NCBI GenBank assembly: GCA_036362985.1
Contig: JAYGXS010000001.1
Span: forward strand, 36,068,847-36,132,846
DNA length: 64,000 bases
Direction of reading: 5' to 3'
Origin: Ligula intestinalis
Lineage: Eukaryota; Platyhelminthes; Cestoda; Diphyllobothriidea; Diphyllobothriidae
Shown here: positions 1 through 11,995 of the stretch, one piece after another
Layout of the letters: the number at the start of each line of letters is the position of its first letter
Position numbering within the stretch: position 1 is the first letter of the stretch
The notes under the pieces: generated by a model
Databases searched by the model: none
The model's input: the letters and a program-made list of their open reading frames with translations, nothing else
What the model was told of the DNA's origin: nothing
Position numbers and translations under genes: made by a program

Positions 1-710
1 TCAAAACAGATAGTGTTCTCATTAACTTTAAGGAAAACTCCGAAAGTAATTGCTTTAATCGAAAGAAGACATTTTGGTGTTTTCAGACGTTTGATTGCTA
101 TGATCAATGCTCCAAAAGCATCATTTGGCTGCCTTTAACACTGATAATCGGTAATTTAATGAAGTTAGTTGTCTGAAATGCTTCACAGCATTTTGGCTAT
201 ATGTACCTAAATGCATATCACGGAAAGAGTGTTTTAAAAGTTTTTTATTGTTCGCGTTTAGTAGAACGTTACATCGTTGAAACCTGGCCTAAGTGCGTGT
301 GCAAGCTGCTCTGTCGAGTCGTTTTCTCGCAAATAACAGGTCCGCCTACACAAAGTGCACGCCGCCCGATGAGTCGTTCGCACGGCAGACAACCGGTCCT
401 CCCACACAGAGTGCATGTGACGAAGCCAACGGCGCGTCCGGCGCGTCCGGCGCAGGACTTACGTGCCAGCTGCAGCAGTCACAAGGCCAATGGAGTCACG
501 TCTGACTTGAGACCGAAATCTCATTGGTCCGGTTTTATGCATTCGCTGTGTACTAGGTTTGTAAAAAGGCTTTCACTTTTGCGGTCTTCTTGTTTTGTCC
601 TTATGGTGAAGTAGGTGGTAATGTCGCAGCTTTGGCCACAGTTACAACACAAATATTCATTTCTGGTCCATTTGCCGTCATCAGCTTGTCAAACCTAACC
701 CCAAGTATTG
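1..710. other. Intergenic, no gene recognised
   Basis: I see no gene here. Positions 300-500 form a GC-rich island in AT-rich surroundings, with an imperfect internal duplication: a 'ggtccgcctacacaaagtgc'-like unit near 340 and a similar unit near 400. A 137-codon open frame (201-614) crosses the island, but its composition (Arg, Ser and Pro rich) looks like non-coding GC-rich DNA. It is probably a fragment of an unrecognised repeat. Confidence 0.4.
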
Positions 711-776
711 TACCACCCAGGGCTTGAACCCGCGATCAAAAGTCTAATGTCTTAACCGTAAAGCCACCGGTTCCTT
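711..776 (-). repeat. tRNA-Lys-like SINE remnant
   Basis: On the minus strand this stretch reads like a tRNA: a D-arm/A-box-like stretch (complement of 752-767), an anticodon-arm-like segment containing 'agacttttgatc' (compare the ACTTTTAAT loop of tRNA-Lys-UUU), and a B box GCGGGTTCAAGCC (complement of 721-733). The variable loop and the 3' half of the anticodon stem are missing, so it cannot fold as a working tRNA. It is best read as the head of an old tRNA-derived SINE or a tRNA pseudogene. The Lys assignment rests only on resemblance of the anticodon arm. Confidence 0.45.
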
Positions 777-3200
777 GTCTTAGTGGTTCAGATCGCAATA
801 TTCATACTCAGTGGCGAATGTTAACCTATCGCTGATGGAACACACTAGTCTTACTTTCATACTTTCCACAAAAGCAAGTCATAAACAGACTGTTAAAAAT
901 ACATTATCTGGAACTTTTACTACTTTTCAATGAACACAGGCAACGTTGTATGCATTTTAATGAGCAATTCTGCACACACAGAGAGGCTGCTATTCAAAAG
1001 GATATTTCAAGGTCTTAAAAAATTAATTTAAAAACCTGAAGGCACATTTTATGGAATCGCCTTTGATGGCAGCTTCACCTGCTACCAAGAGAGTACCGAA
1101 AAAAAAACGTTCCGTATAAGTTTATTTTGCACATATTTTAACTTATCAGAACACCGTGAGTCAAGAAAAACTAACAGATAACTAAATTAGCTACTTTTTG
1201 CCAAGTACGTATGTTCCAGACGAACGAAAATAAGTATATTTGGAAAGGACCGCTTATACTTTCCCTGGCATGGCGAGAAAATGAACTTGTCTATAGCAGA
1301 GGTAACTTTGCACCACGTTCGAAGCGAATCATGAAGGGCTCCACGTGAGGAGAACATTAGGTTCACTCTTCGGTTAAGGCTAGTTTTAAGCTTAGGTCAT
1401 GAACATCTTAGGGCTTCACGAAACCGGGTGTAGAGCTACCTGTCTGAAGAAGGCGTTTATATTGTCGTTACCAGCTGGTGGCTTGGGCCAGGGTGCATTT
1501 AGATGATTCCGAATGGAAGTTAAAAAGCCACACGCCTTTTATTACCGCATGATTAAGAATATCCCTGTACAATTTAATGCATTAATTCAAATAAAAAGTA
1601 GATATCATTATTTTGAATAGGTTTTTGCAAGAAAAATTGCCGAGAAACTCAAATCGGTGTCATACACTTAGCCCTGTTAGGCTTCTACCTCTACAGTCCG
1701 GTTATTGAATGCAGGAAAATATAGTGCGCAGACTTTCTGATAAAAGCATGCATTCAACTTGTACTTTGAAATACTAGCGTAAGAAAGAAATGTTTAAGCC
1801 TTATTCGACAATTTATATTAAGACCTTCTTGGGGAAACTTTACAATCTAATGAATATTTTAAGGGCTTTGGATTAAAATAAGTCTTCAAAAAATATGCCA
1901 ATCCAACTTTGAAGAAACTGTCAACAATTAACTTTCTGCAAGCAGCATTCCAAAAGCAAAAAATGGACGCAATTTATAATAACATGTTGGGAGATACTTT
2001 CTACAGTGTCTAAACAGTGCCAAATTTTAGTCTAACAGCACAAATACCTGACTGCACAAACAAGGATGAGCTTAACTAACCTCCAATTCCCCTTACGACC
2101 TTCTTTGTCTGTGGTTGGTACATTAATCATAGAAAAATATATTGTTGTGCGGTAAATATTTTATATTTAAAAGACAGCATACGTTCAATACTGCTAATAC
2201 GTTCAAAGCAATAGCATAGAAAGGGTGCTGTCAAATGTGGGAAGTTCCACGCGCACCAGTGAACAACTGGATAATAAAACTCTAGTTTAACTTTAATTTA
2301 ATGTACTTACCCTTATCTGGCCATCACCGATCCATGTGTCGAAAAGCAGAGAAATTCTATAACGCATCTGCAAGTTTTGGAGGACTTCATCTTTAAAATT
2401 AAAAAGAGAAAACTAAAGAACTGGTTATCAATGAGATTATATAAACAGGTAATGGCCTCTGTAATTCTATCTTCCTGCCATATAGGGAACAGAATTTTAC
2501 TCCAGTTATTATATTTAGGCAATTGGGAAGAATAATAACTAGTTATGTGCTAGGAAGGAAGCGAGAGACTTTGCAATATAGCTTAATTGCTCCTACCTTG
2601 GGTGTAGGAGAAACAGCGAAACAAGTCTTACCTTAACTTCGATCAATTTTCAAAGCAATTTAGGATGAAATGTCTAAGACCTTCCGAGTCAACGTTCATA
2701 TTTTATATTTAACTGTGGATGACAATTAAATCGAAAGCTAACTAACACCTGATCGGGACAACAAGAAACTAAACGGCTATTCCCATAATATATACACCTT
2801 ATTTTCCTAAAGCGAAGATTGCATTTCATTATATGTCTTTTGTTCTGCACAACTGCCTGTTCTTTGATAAGATTCCGAAGAGAAAACGTTCGCGGGACTA
2901 GATGGTTGCAGTATATTCATGTCTATTTTACAGTTACAAGCTTGAGCAGATAAAATGTAGAACGCATCATCGGGCGCCTAATTGCTGTTTCACTTACTTT
3001 GAAAGTAATTTCTACCTTGGAGTAAAGCCGTTTGGATAAAATCTCAAAGGCACAGACGCTAATTGAAATGAGCAGTTGAACAGATTGCCATCTGCCTCTA
3101 CTGGACCACCGCCTACAGGACATTCAAATGCCCAAAGACAGACAATATTGTATCTTGCAACGATACAAAAAACTGACAGCCGGGTTAATAGCTGAAAGTT
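777..3200. other. Intergenic AT-rich DNA
   Basis: No coding region, RNA gene or clear repeat boundary is recognised. The short open frames here have random-looking composition and no domain signature. Confidence 0.4.
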
Positions 3201-3209
3201 CTTACAAGT

Positions 3210-3740
3210 GTTTCGCTAATACTTCATCACTTCTTGGCATAGCTACGAGAGACGCGGTCCGTGCGCGCGTACTCATTAGATCAATCTCGAGTGCTATTAA
3301 CGCACATCCTGTCGATACGACTAATCGAGTCGATACTAATGAAGCCTTTCAGGTTGTCTACCGGATATCAGCTGACTTTTCCAAAGGCCTACGCCAATGA
3401 ATGCTTGCAGCAGCCGAAGCAGTAGCTATAATGCTAGCAAATCCAGTGCTGCGTTGTCAGAAGATTCTGACACAAGCTGTGTCACTTTTATGGCCTAACC
3501 CGACACCAGGTGGCGATAGGATTTCGCCCCTACCAACTGGCGACAATCCCTCAACCAACAAGCTGACATGGCCTACATGCGCAAATTGACAAAGTCCGCG
3601 TTGGCCAATCAGCGCCCGTGTTAGATAGTCATTGATTTTCTACCTATTTAAACTTTAATTGTTATGTACAGCATTAATTTCCCTTGAAAATGTTTGGTCT
3701 GATGAAGAGTTGCTGAAAACAATTATTTCCCATAAACTGA
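3210..3740 (+). mobile_element. Penelope-like element, C-terminal tail and terminal repeat (relic)
   Basis: The translation carries the conserved tail that follows the GIY-YIG domain in PLEs. It contains HPVDTTNRVDTNEAFQVVYR near 3300-3365, then after a TGA at 3398-3400 an LAAAEAVAI...NP.LRCQK segment in the same frame up to 3589. A second relic at 51600-52160 (minus) has the same tail and the same LAxAxAVAL...NPxLxCQK ending, which confirms the family. Non-coding sequence then leads to a hammerhead-like core at 3699-3720. The reverse transcriptase and upstream parts are absent, so the copy is 5'-truncated and dead. Confidence 0.7.
3699..3720 (+). ncRNA. Hammerhead-like core, family D
   Basis: CTGATGA (3699-3705) is followed by a nine-base spacer that can form only a very short stem II, then GAAA (3715-3718). 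The same layout recurs at 49542-49561 (CTGACGA...GAAA) and 51641-51660 (CTGATGA...GATA), each at the same place relative to a PLE tail. Stem I and the cleavage strand were not identified. It is assigned by conservation of the core among copies, not by a full fold. Confidence 0.45.
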
Positions 3741-4904
3741 CTTCGAAATAGCAACAACTTCAAACTGATGTTTCTGCCAGAGTGCACATGGGGACTGCTG
3801 CGGGAGACGTGGATGAGCTAAAAACATGTGGACACATGCTAGCTGTTTAATTTGGCTATGTAGGTTTTCTCTTTCTTGGATGAAAGTTTTCCGAAATATC
3901 TTAAAGTATCTACGAAAAAGATGGATAGAAAAAATAAACGCACAAACCTTTTTTAGAAAAACCATCCTGCGGATAGTGACAGATAATACTAGATTTCAAA
4001 TTAATTTAAGCGTAACTAGAAGGCCGAAATTTCCACAAAAGCCTAAACTTCAGTTAAATATCTGAAGCTTCATGGGAATTATTAAAAAAATTGAAAATCC
4101 GCTTTGTATACTAGTGGAGTATGTGGTAAAAAAGTAAGAACAAAAAATGAACGTTGACCAATTACCATGCCACAAAAGTCAGAAATGGTTAACAAACATT
4201 TATACATAATACATAAGCACACGGAATGGTCTTTTTTTTTCTTCGTTTGTTTGTTTCTCATGACATAACGTAGGTATACGATTTTTTTATTTTCTTCAAT
4301 TGGCGACCTGACTATTGAATCACCACTAGAATCAGAAATGCATAAAATTAGTTTCCAAATTTAATCAACCGCGGACTAGTAATGAGTACACTTCTAGGCT
4401 GCTGAAAAAACATAAAAATTGCACATTCTTTGAATGTTATGCATCAAAACATGTGAAAAAACGGGAAATACTAATTAAACAAACGATTTTGTGATTCGGA
4501 TTAGCATACCGCAGAGGAAATATCAAATTAGCATGTAAAAATATTAAACTATCAATGCTTAAAGCATGCGGCAAGTAAACGTTGTTAAGTAATAATGGAC
4601 TCCCTCAGATAGTCTTAAGGAATGCAAGTGCTAATTTATGGTGACATTAGCCCTAATCAATTTTATATTTTCTCGCTTTAAACCTGAGTAACGACTATTT
4701 GACTTTCTTTAACTAAAATAGGCTTGCGTAAACGTTTGTCAGTAAATTTAAATTACATGCACAAAAAAGCAAACCAGTCTTCTCGAAATCAATAATTTTG
4801 CGCATTCTGACTAGGATTAGCGGCAATAAACAAAACATTTCAAACTCTTTCTGTTGGTTTAAATCAATGACATAATTTTTAAGGCAGTCGGGTTAATTTT
4901 TAAT
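3741..4904. other. Intergenic AT-rich DNA
   Basis: No gene is recognised. If the minus-strand exon at 4905-6224 is spliced, this would be the start of its downstream intron. I found no matching next exon in 1-4904. Confidence 0.4.
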
Positions 4905-6224
4905 TCATGATACTCGAAAACTACCAAATGTGTTGTAGCTAAGGAGGCTGTCCTCTAACATTTGCTGAATCGGGGAAGGATGCTTTCCATAATCATGGTC
5001 TATAGGCAGTTCCTCATTAGGGCGTTGCACTGAGTCGTTATCATTATAGGTATTGACTGATAGAAATCGCTCCGACGTTTTGTTCTCAAAAAATACCCTC
5101 CAAGTCGATGGTGTTTCTACCGATACTGCATTGTCTCGACTTCCGTGAAGGCGTGTTGACTCTGCATAATTGTTATCGTAGACAAGGTAGTGATAGTCGT
5201 GTATGAGGTGACTTCTGATACAGGCTTGCAGAAGAGGTTGTCCACTATGTCTCCAGAGTTTATTATAATCATTAACACTAGCATTTGCTTCATAGGCATT
5301 TCGCAGGAGGAGGTCCGTTGCTATTTTCAATGGCTCTCGAAAAATATTTTCATGATCCTCATTGCCCTTGGCAATCTGCTGGAAGAACGTGCGTAAGACA
5401 AATTCCTGGCAGAGCTCCTGGTCGCCAACTGGACTGTCTATCTGCCCGAAAGAGAGGAGCATGTTCTGGATGGATAGTGCTATTCGCAAACACAATGGTG
5501 TATCACAGCTGTCCGTGTGTTTGCCATGATTCAGCCCACTGGGGCCTGGTAAATTATATTTTGACTGCGCTGCATTGCTGTCATCCGTAGTCTTTACAAA
5601 TAAGCAAAGGATGATCGCAATGGTAGATGCGATCAGCACAAAGGCAGCAAAAGCCGCCACGGCACCTGAGACCCGCTTATTTGCCAATATAAGAGTTTTG
5701 CAACGCACAAACTGCGCCGTTATGCATTGTGCCAATTTAAATTCACCACAGTTCAGCCTTCCCAGAGTACGCAACTTCCGCAGATATTCGGACTGGATAT
5801 TGTCTTTATCCACTGCCGCCTCGGACACATCGGATGCAGCACTTTGGCCATCCGGACCGTCCTTCACAACGGAGAGTATTCGTGTTGTTGGATGCCCCAC
5901 ATGGCTGCCACTGCTGTTGGCGGATGCACTGTTTGGAATGCTGTCGTTACTGACCAGAATATAGGAGGCGGATTTTTGCCGTTTGTGATTGCCATCCAGC
6001 GTTAGGGCGCGTTTTATTTTGAGGCTGCTTGCGCGACCGCCATGGGGCGGTTCTTCAGGCGCCGCCTTCTCTGTCGGCTGCTGTCGTAGGTTTTCCACCT
6101 GGCTGAGCGTCTGCACGAGTGAGGGTCCAGAGTAGTCGTTGTAGTAGACGGGAAAACCTACTGCTGGAGGAACAACCGCCTGGAATGAGACATGTCGGGA
6201 AAAACGGGGAGTAACGCCGTTCAT
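4905..6224 (-). CDS. Type II membrane protein with M13 (neprilysin/ECE)-like ectodomain start
   Basis: A 439-codon open frame, by far the longest in the window. The start is bounded by an in-frame TAA three codons upstream of the ATG. Residues 1-185 form a long polar cytoplasmic tail rich in Ser and Lys. Residues 186-210 are one hydrophobic membrane segment (GAVAAFAAFVLIASTIAIIL) followed by Lys and Asp. The ectodomain begins with CDTPLCLRIALSI (240-252), matching the C-x3-C-x3-A pattern that opens M13 peptidases. A diverged DPCDDFYxxACGGW-like stretch follows (268-288, only Cys272 kept), then LLQACIRS (331-338, Cys335) like the family's YxxCM region. The zinc site (HExxH) is not in this exon, so a catalytic protein would need further exons; GT donors exist at the 3' end (TTTG|GTAGTT, TCGA|GTATCA). 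Alternatives are a truncated or pseudo-M13 gene. Protein-coding status is likely; family assignment is moderate. Confidence 0.6.
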   Translation of the reverse strand: MNGVTPRFSRHVSFQAVVPPAVGFPVYYNDYSGPSLVQTLSQVENLRQQPTEKAAPEEPPHGGRASSLKIKRALTLDGNHKRQKSASYILVSNDSIPNSASANSSGSHVGHPTTRILSVVKDGPDGQSAASDVSEAAVDKDNIQSEYLRKLRTLGRLNCGEFKLAQCITAQFVRCKTLILANKRVSGAVAAFAAFVLIASTIAIILCLFVKTTDDSNAAQSKYNLPGPSGLNHGKHTDSCDTPLCLRIALSIQNMLLSFGQIDSPVGDQELCQEFVLRTFFQQIAKGNEDHENIFREPLKIATDLLLRNAYEANASVNDYNKLWRHSGQPLLQACIRSHLIHDYHYLVYDNNYAESTRLHGSRDNAVSVETPSTWRVFFENKTSERFLSVNTYNDNDSVQRPNEELPIDHDYGKHPSPIQQMLEDSLLSYNTFGSFRVS

Positions 6225-7904
6225 TCGACCTTAGAGATGTCCGTCAACAATCATCGTAGCAGCACTGAGAGTAAGGGCAATTTGCACGCCTCATACAGGC
6301 ACGAGTCCTGTATTAATGTAAGACACATGGTCAGCACCTCATTGGTCAACAGGGCAGCCTATTGTGATGCAGCTGCATAAGTAGTTAAAGATGGAAAAGC
6401 CGAGCGCTTCTATAGCACACACAAAATACCCTTCGTGCGCCGAACACCTTGGTGTCCTTTAATTGCACGTTTTTGTTTGACCGAAAACCGAAGTGATTCT
6501 TTGAAATGAATAGATCTAGCTTAAAAAGGCCTGGACCAAAGAAATCGAGGTTATTTTGAAATTTTCTGTAAGCGAAGGAACACCCCACGTTAATATAAAA
6601 TTGTTTTGTGTATAATTAATTTCTGGTATACGTGCAGGGAGAATCATGTGTAAATACTAGTTATTATTACGCTCCCTAAGAAAAATATTTTCGGAAACTC
6701 TCCGCAGTGCCAAAACAGTTAAAGTGTGTGTTGAATGTATAAAATTAATTAGGAGGAACACATTATGCATGACCAAGCCAGCAGCTGCAAAGATAATATA
6801 CTCTGAGAAAAGTTAGTTATCTTATCCTGAATCTTAGCAATCGCTCATTCTCAATATGAATTGTAGAATAGTTGCTATTCACCTGCTTGATGTATTGTCA
6901 TACAGTGCTGTTAAGGTTGTGTGGCCAGAGTGTGTTTGCAAATATACAGTGCAAATGTTAAGCTTGATCCTATTCAAAGCGAGTTGACTTATATGAGCAA
7001 GATTTTGCCTGATTGTGCGATAAGAATCTCAAAGAATGAAGTTTAGGTTGAGTGATAGATCTATGTCAAATTAAATAGCACAAGCAAGTACGAATCTTGA
7101 TTGTATATTCTCCGTTTACGTTGTGATATTTTCTTCTTTAATGTTTCTTTTTGTCTTCTGATGGTGATTAAGTCTATTGCGATTTATAGCACCCTTCAAA
7201 CGTTTGTTAAAATTATGCAAGCGTCTCTTGCTCAAATAAATGCATCGTGCAGATTCTATTTACGAGGAGCCCAAAAGTGTGAAGGGTGCTGGAATGTTTT
7301 TCTAAGTTATACTTTCTGCAGATGCCAACATGGGCTATATTCAGAGCCTCAATTAAACTGGAAGAGGATAGCCAAAAATGTCACACGTTGACGACAAAAT
7401 CATGCAATGCTTCCACTTTCTTTAAAACTCTCTGGCTGTATAACATGCTTTACTAGGGCATTGTACTGATGAATCCTCACAGGTGTCGTCCTTTGCAAAA
7501 TATAGGGAAAAGAGAGGATACCGATTGTTTTCTATCATGGATAAAAGTTGTCAACTTTTCTCATTATCTTAGGAATAATTGTGTTTGCCATGTCGGCCAC
7601 ACAACGGCTACATAAAATTACAACTAAAAAATACCGTGTCCGTTCTCTTCAAATTACTTAGCAGTGGAACCCAAACAAATTAAATGCTATAAAACGATAT
7701 AAGGAATTGTTTGAATATCTGTCGTTCTATTCTGGGTTTTCTGGTGGTAACTAATGGAATCTTTATGCACTTCCGTAAAGCGCGGATATGTGAAGGCAAA
7801 TGACTGGGTTTTGACTGGGTTTAAACATTTCGAGATAGAGAAATATGCAATTAAATAAACAAGATGTTTTTAGAGAGGGAGAAACACCCATTTTATTCCA
7901 ATAG
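6225..7904. other. Upstream/intergenic region
   Basis: This lies 5' of the minus-strand membrane-protein exon and may hold its promoter and 5' exons; I could not identify either. No repeat signature is recognised. Confidence 0.35.
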
Positions 7905-8760
7905 CTTGCCTATAAAAAACTCTTTTTATATATTATGCGTAACAAGCAATCAAATTTTAGCTTCCTAGAGCTGTTTTCATAAAAGCACTTTGTTAACTTT
8001 CGTATAAACTCGAAAGTAGGCATCCCAAGGAACGTAATGTCAAGGAAAAGTATCCTTTGGGAAGATGAAGAAAATTTGTACAGTAAATCTTCGACATTGG
8101 ATCCCCAGGTCGTCGACAGACTTGAGAAAAATGTGCAAAGGACAACTGACATTTCAAAGTGCTTATACAGTTATAAAGTCTTCTAGCGTTGGCGCTAATT
8201 CATAGTTGCAATTTTCGTCATATCGTGGTGGACATGATTAGCAGTCGCAATAGCGTAATAGCTAATTGTTTCCTGTACTTTGAGCCGGTCCGTGTCCAGT
8301 CTGAGTCATCCGGTGTAGGCACTAATCGTGGTTCATGTTGGTCCATAGTTTTCAACTTTAGTCTCCTCCACCTTTCTTTGAGGTATTTGTACTCTCAAGC
8401 TAACTCGATACGTCAGTTGATGCATGAATCATTGGAGTGCATGATCTCAAGAAATTCGCGGCCTTTTTTGGAGAAGTAACCTCTGACTATACGTGTTTTG
8501 TCCCATTCAAAGGTGTTTTCTGTATCAATGCAATGCATAGCCACTTCGAACAAATGGTCACATCTCTTTATTACCAATTGGTGCTCAGTTATGCATGTGA
8601 AGACAGATCTTCCTGTATTGCCATGATATACTGTGCCAAAAGCTTTGCATGGAATTTTGTAGATGACTTCTTTCTTATCGATGTAGCCAACCTTATCCTT
8701 ACGGTGTACTAGCAGGGTGCGTAAAGTGATCATCGGTTTGTGCGACACTTATTTTTATGT
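7905..8760 (-). mobile_element. Penelope-like element with GIY-YIG end and terminal repeat (relic)
   Basis: Minus-strand order. At 8748-8413 an open frame contains a GIY-YIG endonuclease segment, VIYKIPCKAFGTVYHGNTGR, followed by a conserved His (TEHQ) and a C-terminal EFLEIMHS stretch. Decayed continuation runs to about 8300, then a non-coding terminal-repeat region with a hammerhead-like core (8119-8089), ending near 7905. In PLEs the GIY-YIG domain nicks DNA to prime reverse transcription. The RT domain is missing upstream. The non-coding end matches 53330-53625 and 60780-60990. Confidence 0.75.
8089..8119 (-). ncRNA. Hammerhead-like core, family C
   Basis: On the minus strand: CTGTCGA (complement of 8113-8119), a GACCTGGGGATCCA-type stem II, then GAAG (complement of 8089-8092) where GAAA is expected. 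Related copies at 53550-53580 (CTGACGA) and 53402-53372 (CTGGCGA...GAAA) show the intact state of each half. This copy is mutated at core position A6 and at the last A of GAAA, so it is probably inactive. Confidence 0.4.
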
Positions 8761-8829
8761 TTGTGGATAATCACCTTATATTCACTAGCTGCCATCCCTC
8801 AGCCAGTAGTATAACCCACGCAATTCTGG

Positions 8830-10015
8830 CGTTGTGAAGGAACTGAGACAAGAATTTTATTCACCTGACGTTTCGAAAGCCGTCACGGATCCACCATCAG
8901 AGACAAAGGCCAAAACGAGCAATTGTAACTTAGAGAGTTGGAGTTTTTATAAGATACATCTGAAAATTAACGCTCCCACCATCGAAGATATTCGGCCGGG
9001 GTGCGGACCGTGATTCATGGAAATTTAATCAATCATGCTGGACTTGGGCGTTCGCCCCTGACGTTGAATTATGCAGCATGTGGCATTTTTCTCTCCAGTG
9101 CTGCTTCACGTACCACTTTCTGTTCGCAAGCATGTTCAGTTATTCCCTGCTGCACTTTCAGCACAAAACTGTTTCAGCAAACAGTGATTGCACGAGTCCG
9201 CGAAAAGAAAGTTATAAAGGAAGCAGCACTAGAAAAAGAAGTTTGCAAGTTGTATAATGGGACGTCATTCAGGAACAATATAGCCTTGCATAAGCTGTCG
9301 TCGAACGAACTGACAAAGGAACAAATACTGGTTTTGCAACATGGAGCCTCATTTAACACGTCTGATGCTAGACCTGCAAACATGACTGCGGCTGTGGAGT
9401 CGGTCATTTTTGAGGCGGACGCGACAGAAGAGGCAAAGAACTGATTTAAGTTATCGCCTCTCCCTTTGGTTCTCCAAGCGCGCCAAATACTTCTCAAGGT
9501 TGCACGCCATGCACTATGAACACTCAAGGCCGACCGAGACTTCGTTTTCGGGTTTGCCGGCAAGGGACATTCCACCGTCGTATTAGACACAACAGAATAC
9601 GTTCAGGGGGCCCAAAACTTACAGAAGGATCATCAGTTTTATGTCACACGTGAAACCGAACCCTTCAAAAGGCTGACATGAGGGTAATGCGGCTTTGCTG
9701 AAATTAGAAAACTTGGACGCTTTAACATCATCTGATCGACGCATGGCGAGAGCGCGAGAAAGGGCCTTCACCCGTTTCTAGGGTGCTTTTCTCCGACTAG
9801 TCTTACTGCTCAAAGGCAATCCTACGCACAAAGTGACACGGTGGTGGTCTCGGCATTTTTAATTTCTGACAGCCGATGCAGACACCATGGTGTGTTCATC
9901 AACACAAATCTTAGAGATTCTTAAAGGGGTAATACTCTTGCAAAATATGTTCATTGTATCCTTTGACGCTACGTCACTTTTAGCTTATATAACCCAGAAT
10001 CAACCAGAATTTTAG
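8830..10015 (+). mobile_element. Penelope-like element, N-terminal region with inverted terminal repeat (relic)
   Basis: A minus-oriented terminal-repeat fragment (8835-8905, with hammerhead-like core) is followed by plus-strand coding remnants. At 9180-9440: VIARVREKKVIKEAALEKEV...LHKLSSNELTKEQILVLQHG...AAVESVIFEADATEEAKN. Then, after breaks, STVVLDTTEYVQGAQNLQKD (about 9570-9630) and scraps of the RT core to about 10010. The same N-terminal blocks occur in the minus-strand copy at 13430-14800 (LSSKELTKEQI, AAVESVINQTEATEETKN). Several frameshifts and stops make it a pseudogene. Confidence 0.7.
8870..8900 (-). ncRNA. Hammerhead-like core, family A (ancestral-looking copy)
   Basis: On the minus strand: CTGATGG (complement of 8894-8900), a stem-loop beginning TGGATCC, then GAAAC (complement of 8870-8874). 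This copy keeps C3 and G8 of the core, which other family A members have lost. Only A9 is changed (to G). No convincing stem I was found here. Confidence 0.4.
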
Positions 10016-11884
10016 AGGTTTTGATTAATTTAATCTTATATTACAAACAAGTCATTAGCGATATTCTCGTGAACTTCAAAATATACCTCATTTTTATACA
10101 AACTGTCATTAAATTGTGATAAATTTTACCAAATGGATAAAAACTACTGAACCATTTCCTGATTGCGCATTTCCCGAAAGTATTCAAATTGCGTCCAAAC
10201 ACGAGTTCACCATTGCGAGGGTAACCTTTGAGTGGATCAAGGAAATTCTAATGGACTCCACAATTTCACACAAGCATGCACTCCTTCAGCAAGCAGTGGT
10301 TTATCTATTCATGTCGCTAAATTGACGATAATTTTGGTAGGATGAAGAAATATGCATAGGGAAGTCAAGTTAGACGAACAAACGTTTTCGATTAATTTAT
10401 TATCCGGCAATACAGTAATATAGGGGGGGGTAGAGTTGACGAAAGTTTAAGCAACCAATCAGTAGTAATTAGGGGATAAAAGAGGAGAGGTATAAAGAGG
10501 TCAAAGGGGTCAGAGTCTAGTCTTCATTGGAGAACAGATAGGGAAAAGGGTGGAGGAGGAGGAGGGAGGAGAGGAGAAGGGGTCCGGCACTAAGTTCGTG
10601 TCGTCCCGATATCCTTGGCTTACACTTTGTTGGGATGTGTGAGGACGCAAGGTTTCATCATTACGTGCCGGCGTGAGTGGCACGGGAATGTTTGCAGTCG
10701 AGGCCTCCTCACTGTTTCGCGGCGTAGTACGAACCGTAAGGCGGATGTTGAGTTGGCCTTGGGCTGCTTATAAAAGAGCCATATAGGATATTCAACTGAA
10801 TTTTCATTGAGAAGCCATTTAAATAATAACAGGAAAGGAAGCAAGAGGTTTCCTTCTTTAATGCACTTGTCAGATAAAGGCCCTTAGACTATAATTAAAA
10901 CGATTGGCCTAAAAAATTTAAATTGCATGGCTTTTCAGATGTTGCAGCAGGGATCCGATAGGCAGAAAACTCTTCAATGAGCTCCTGACTCACTGGCGGA
11001 AATTCCATAGCAAAGAATGTGAGGTTCAAAAGCGCTGTGACAAGTTTCTACAAAATAGCTTTTCGTTTCAGAAGAGGCTTTATGTGTTGCTGTGGGACTG
11101 TGTCCGAACTGCAACTCAGTTGAAAGATACCATGATCAACCGAGTTATGAGGACCGCTGATCAATTCAATTTCTTTGCATATTTGAATCTAGTGCATCCT
11201 GTATTGTGCCTAAACTATCACGTAACCGGCCTATGCATAAGCTGTGTGACGGTGTTACCACGCACTCGATCTAGCGTCAGCAAACGGAACATAACGCAGT
11301 ATCTCGAGGTGCTCGCTGTCATTAGTTGCTCCGTAAATATATAATATAACCCCACCTATTATATAAGATCACTTTTAAAAGTTTGTATTAATATGCTCTC
11401 ATTCTTAATCATGGTTGTAGTAAGAAAAATGTCTCCTTTACTCGCGCAATACAGACTTAAAAAAATGCACTGCAGGCTTTAAACGACCACAGGAATTTAC
11501 TATGAACAAACGCACTGTATAGGATGATAAAACTGCAAATGATGTCTGCTGCTTCGAAATTGTTGTTTGTGACCTAAAACCTAATATATAGTCGGGAAAA
11601 CAGGTTTTTCTGGATCTTAATAAATAAATATATGCTCTGCAGTTGAATAACATGCTATGAATATTCACAATACCATGCTGCCATAATGAGGAGCATACAA
11701 GTGTTAAATCCTCATGTTAGCTTCTAATTTAAAATGCAACAAATATTTTGAAAACTTACGAAGAAGTGTTCTATTGTTGATTCCAGGGGCAAACCCGGGC
11801 AATACGGTTTCTGAATCTTTTAGAATAGAAGTAAGCCAACGATTTTTTGGAGTTGATTGCTGTCAATAGTAGCGAATATTCGAG
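10016..11884. other. Intergenic; purine-rich tract at 10420-10600
   Basis: No gene is recognised. Positions 10423-10430 are a G-run and 10470-10590 is a strongly purine-biased stretch (AGG/GGA repeats), resembling low-complexity DNA near other repeats in this window. Confidence 0.4.
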
Positions 11885-11914
11885 TCCCAGGAAGCAGTTC
11901 AGAAGACGAAGATG

Positions 11915-11995
11915 CGATCACTGGAACAAGAGTTTTTTTTTTTATTTGCCTGATGTTTCGGATTCCGTCGGGAATCCTTAGTCATATGTAATCGT
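11915..11995 (-). ncRNA. Hammerhead-like structure, family A, with stem I
   Basis: Minus strand, 5' to 3': stem I strand CGATTAC (complement of 11988-11994); core ATATGACTAA; stem II GGATTCC / GGAATCC (complement of 11960-11977) closing a small loop; GAAAC (11955-11959); a spacer; then GTTCCA and the stem I partner GTGATCG (complement of 11915-11921). Stem I pairs over seven bases with one G-U. The core reads A-UGAC-U-A where a hammerhead has C-UGAN-G-A, so C3 and G8 are both replaced. Confidence 0.5.

Noticed and set aside
201..614. 137-codon plus-strand open frame
   Set aside because: It spans a GC-rich island with an internal duplication; composition is Arg/Ser/Pro-rich and a second frame is open in the same stretch, as expected for GC-rich non-coding DNA.
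711..776. A functional tRNA-Lys gene
   Set aside because: The anticodon stem and variable loop are incomplete, so a cloverleaf cannot form.
5190..6005. Several plus-strand open frames opposite the 439-codon exon
   Set aside because: They are antisense shadows of the long minus-strand coding exon.
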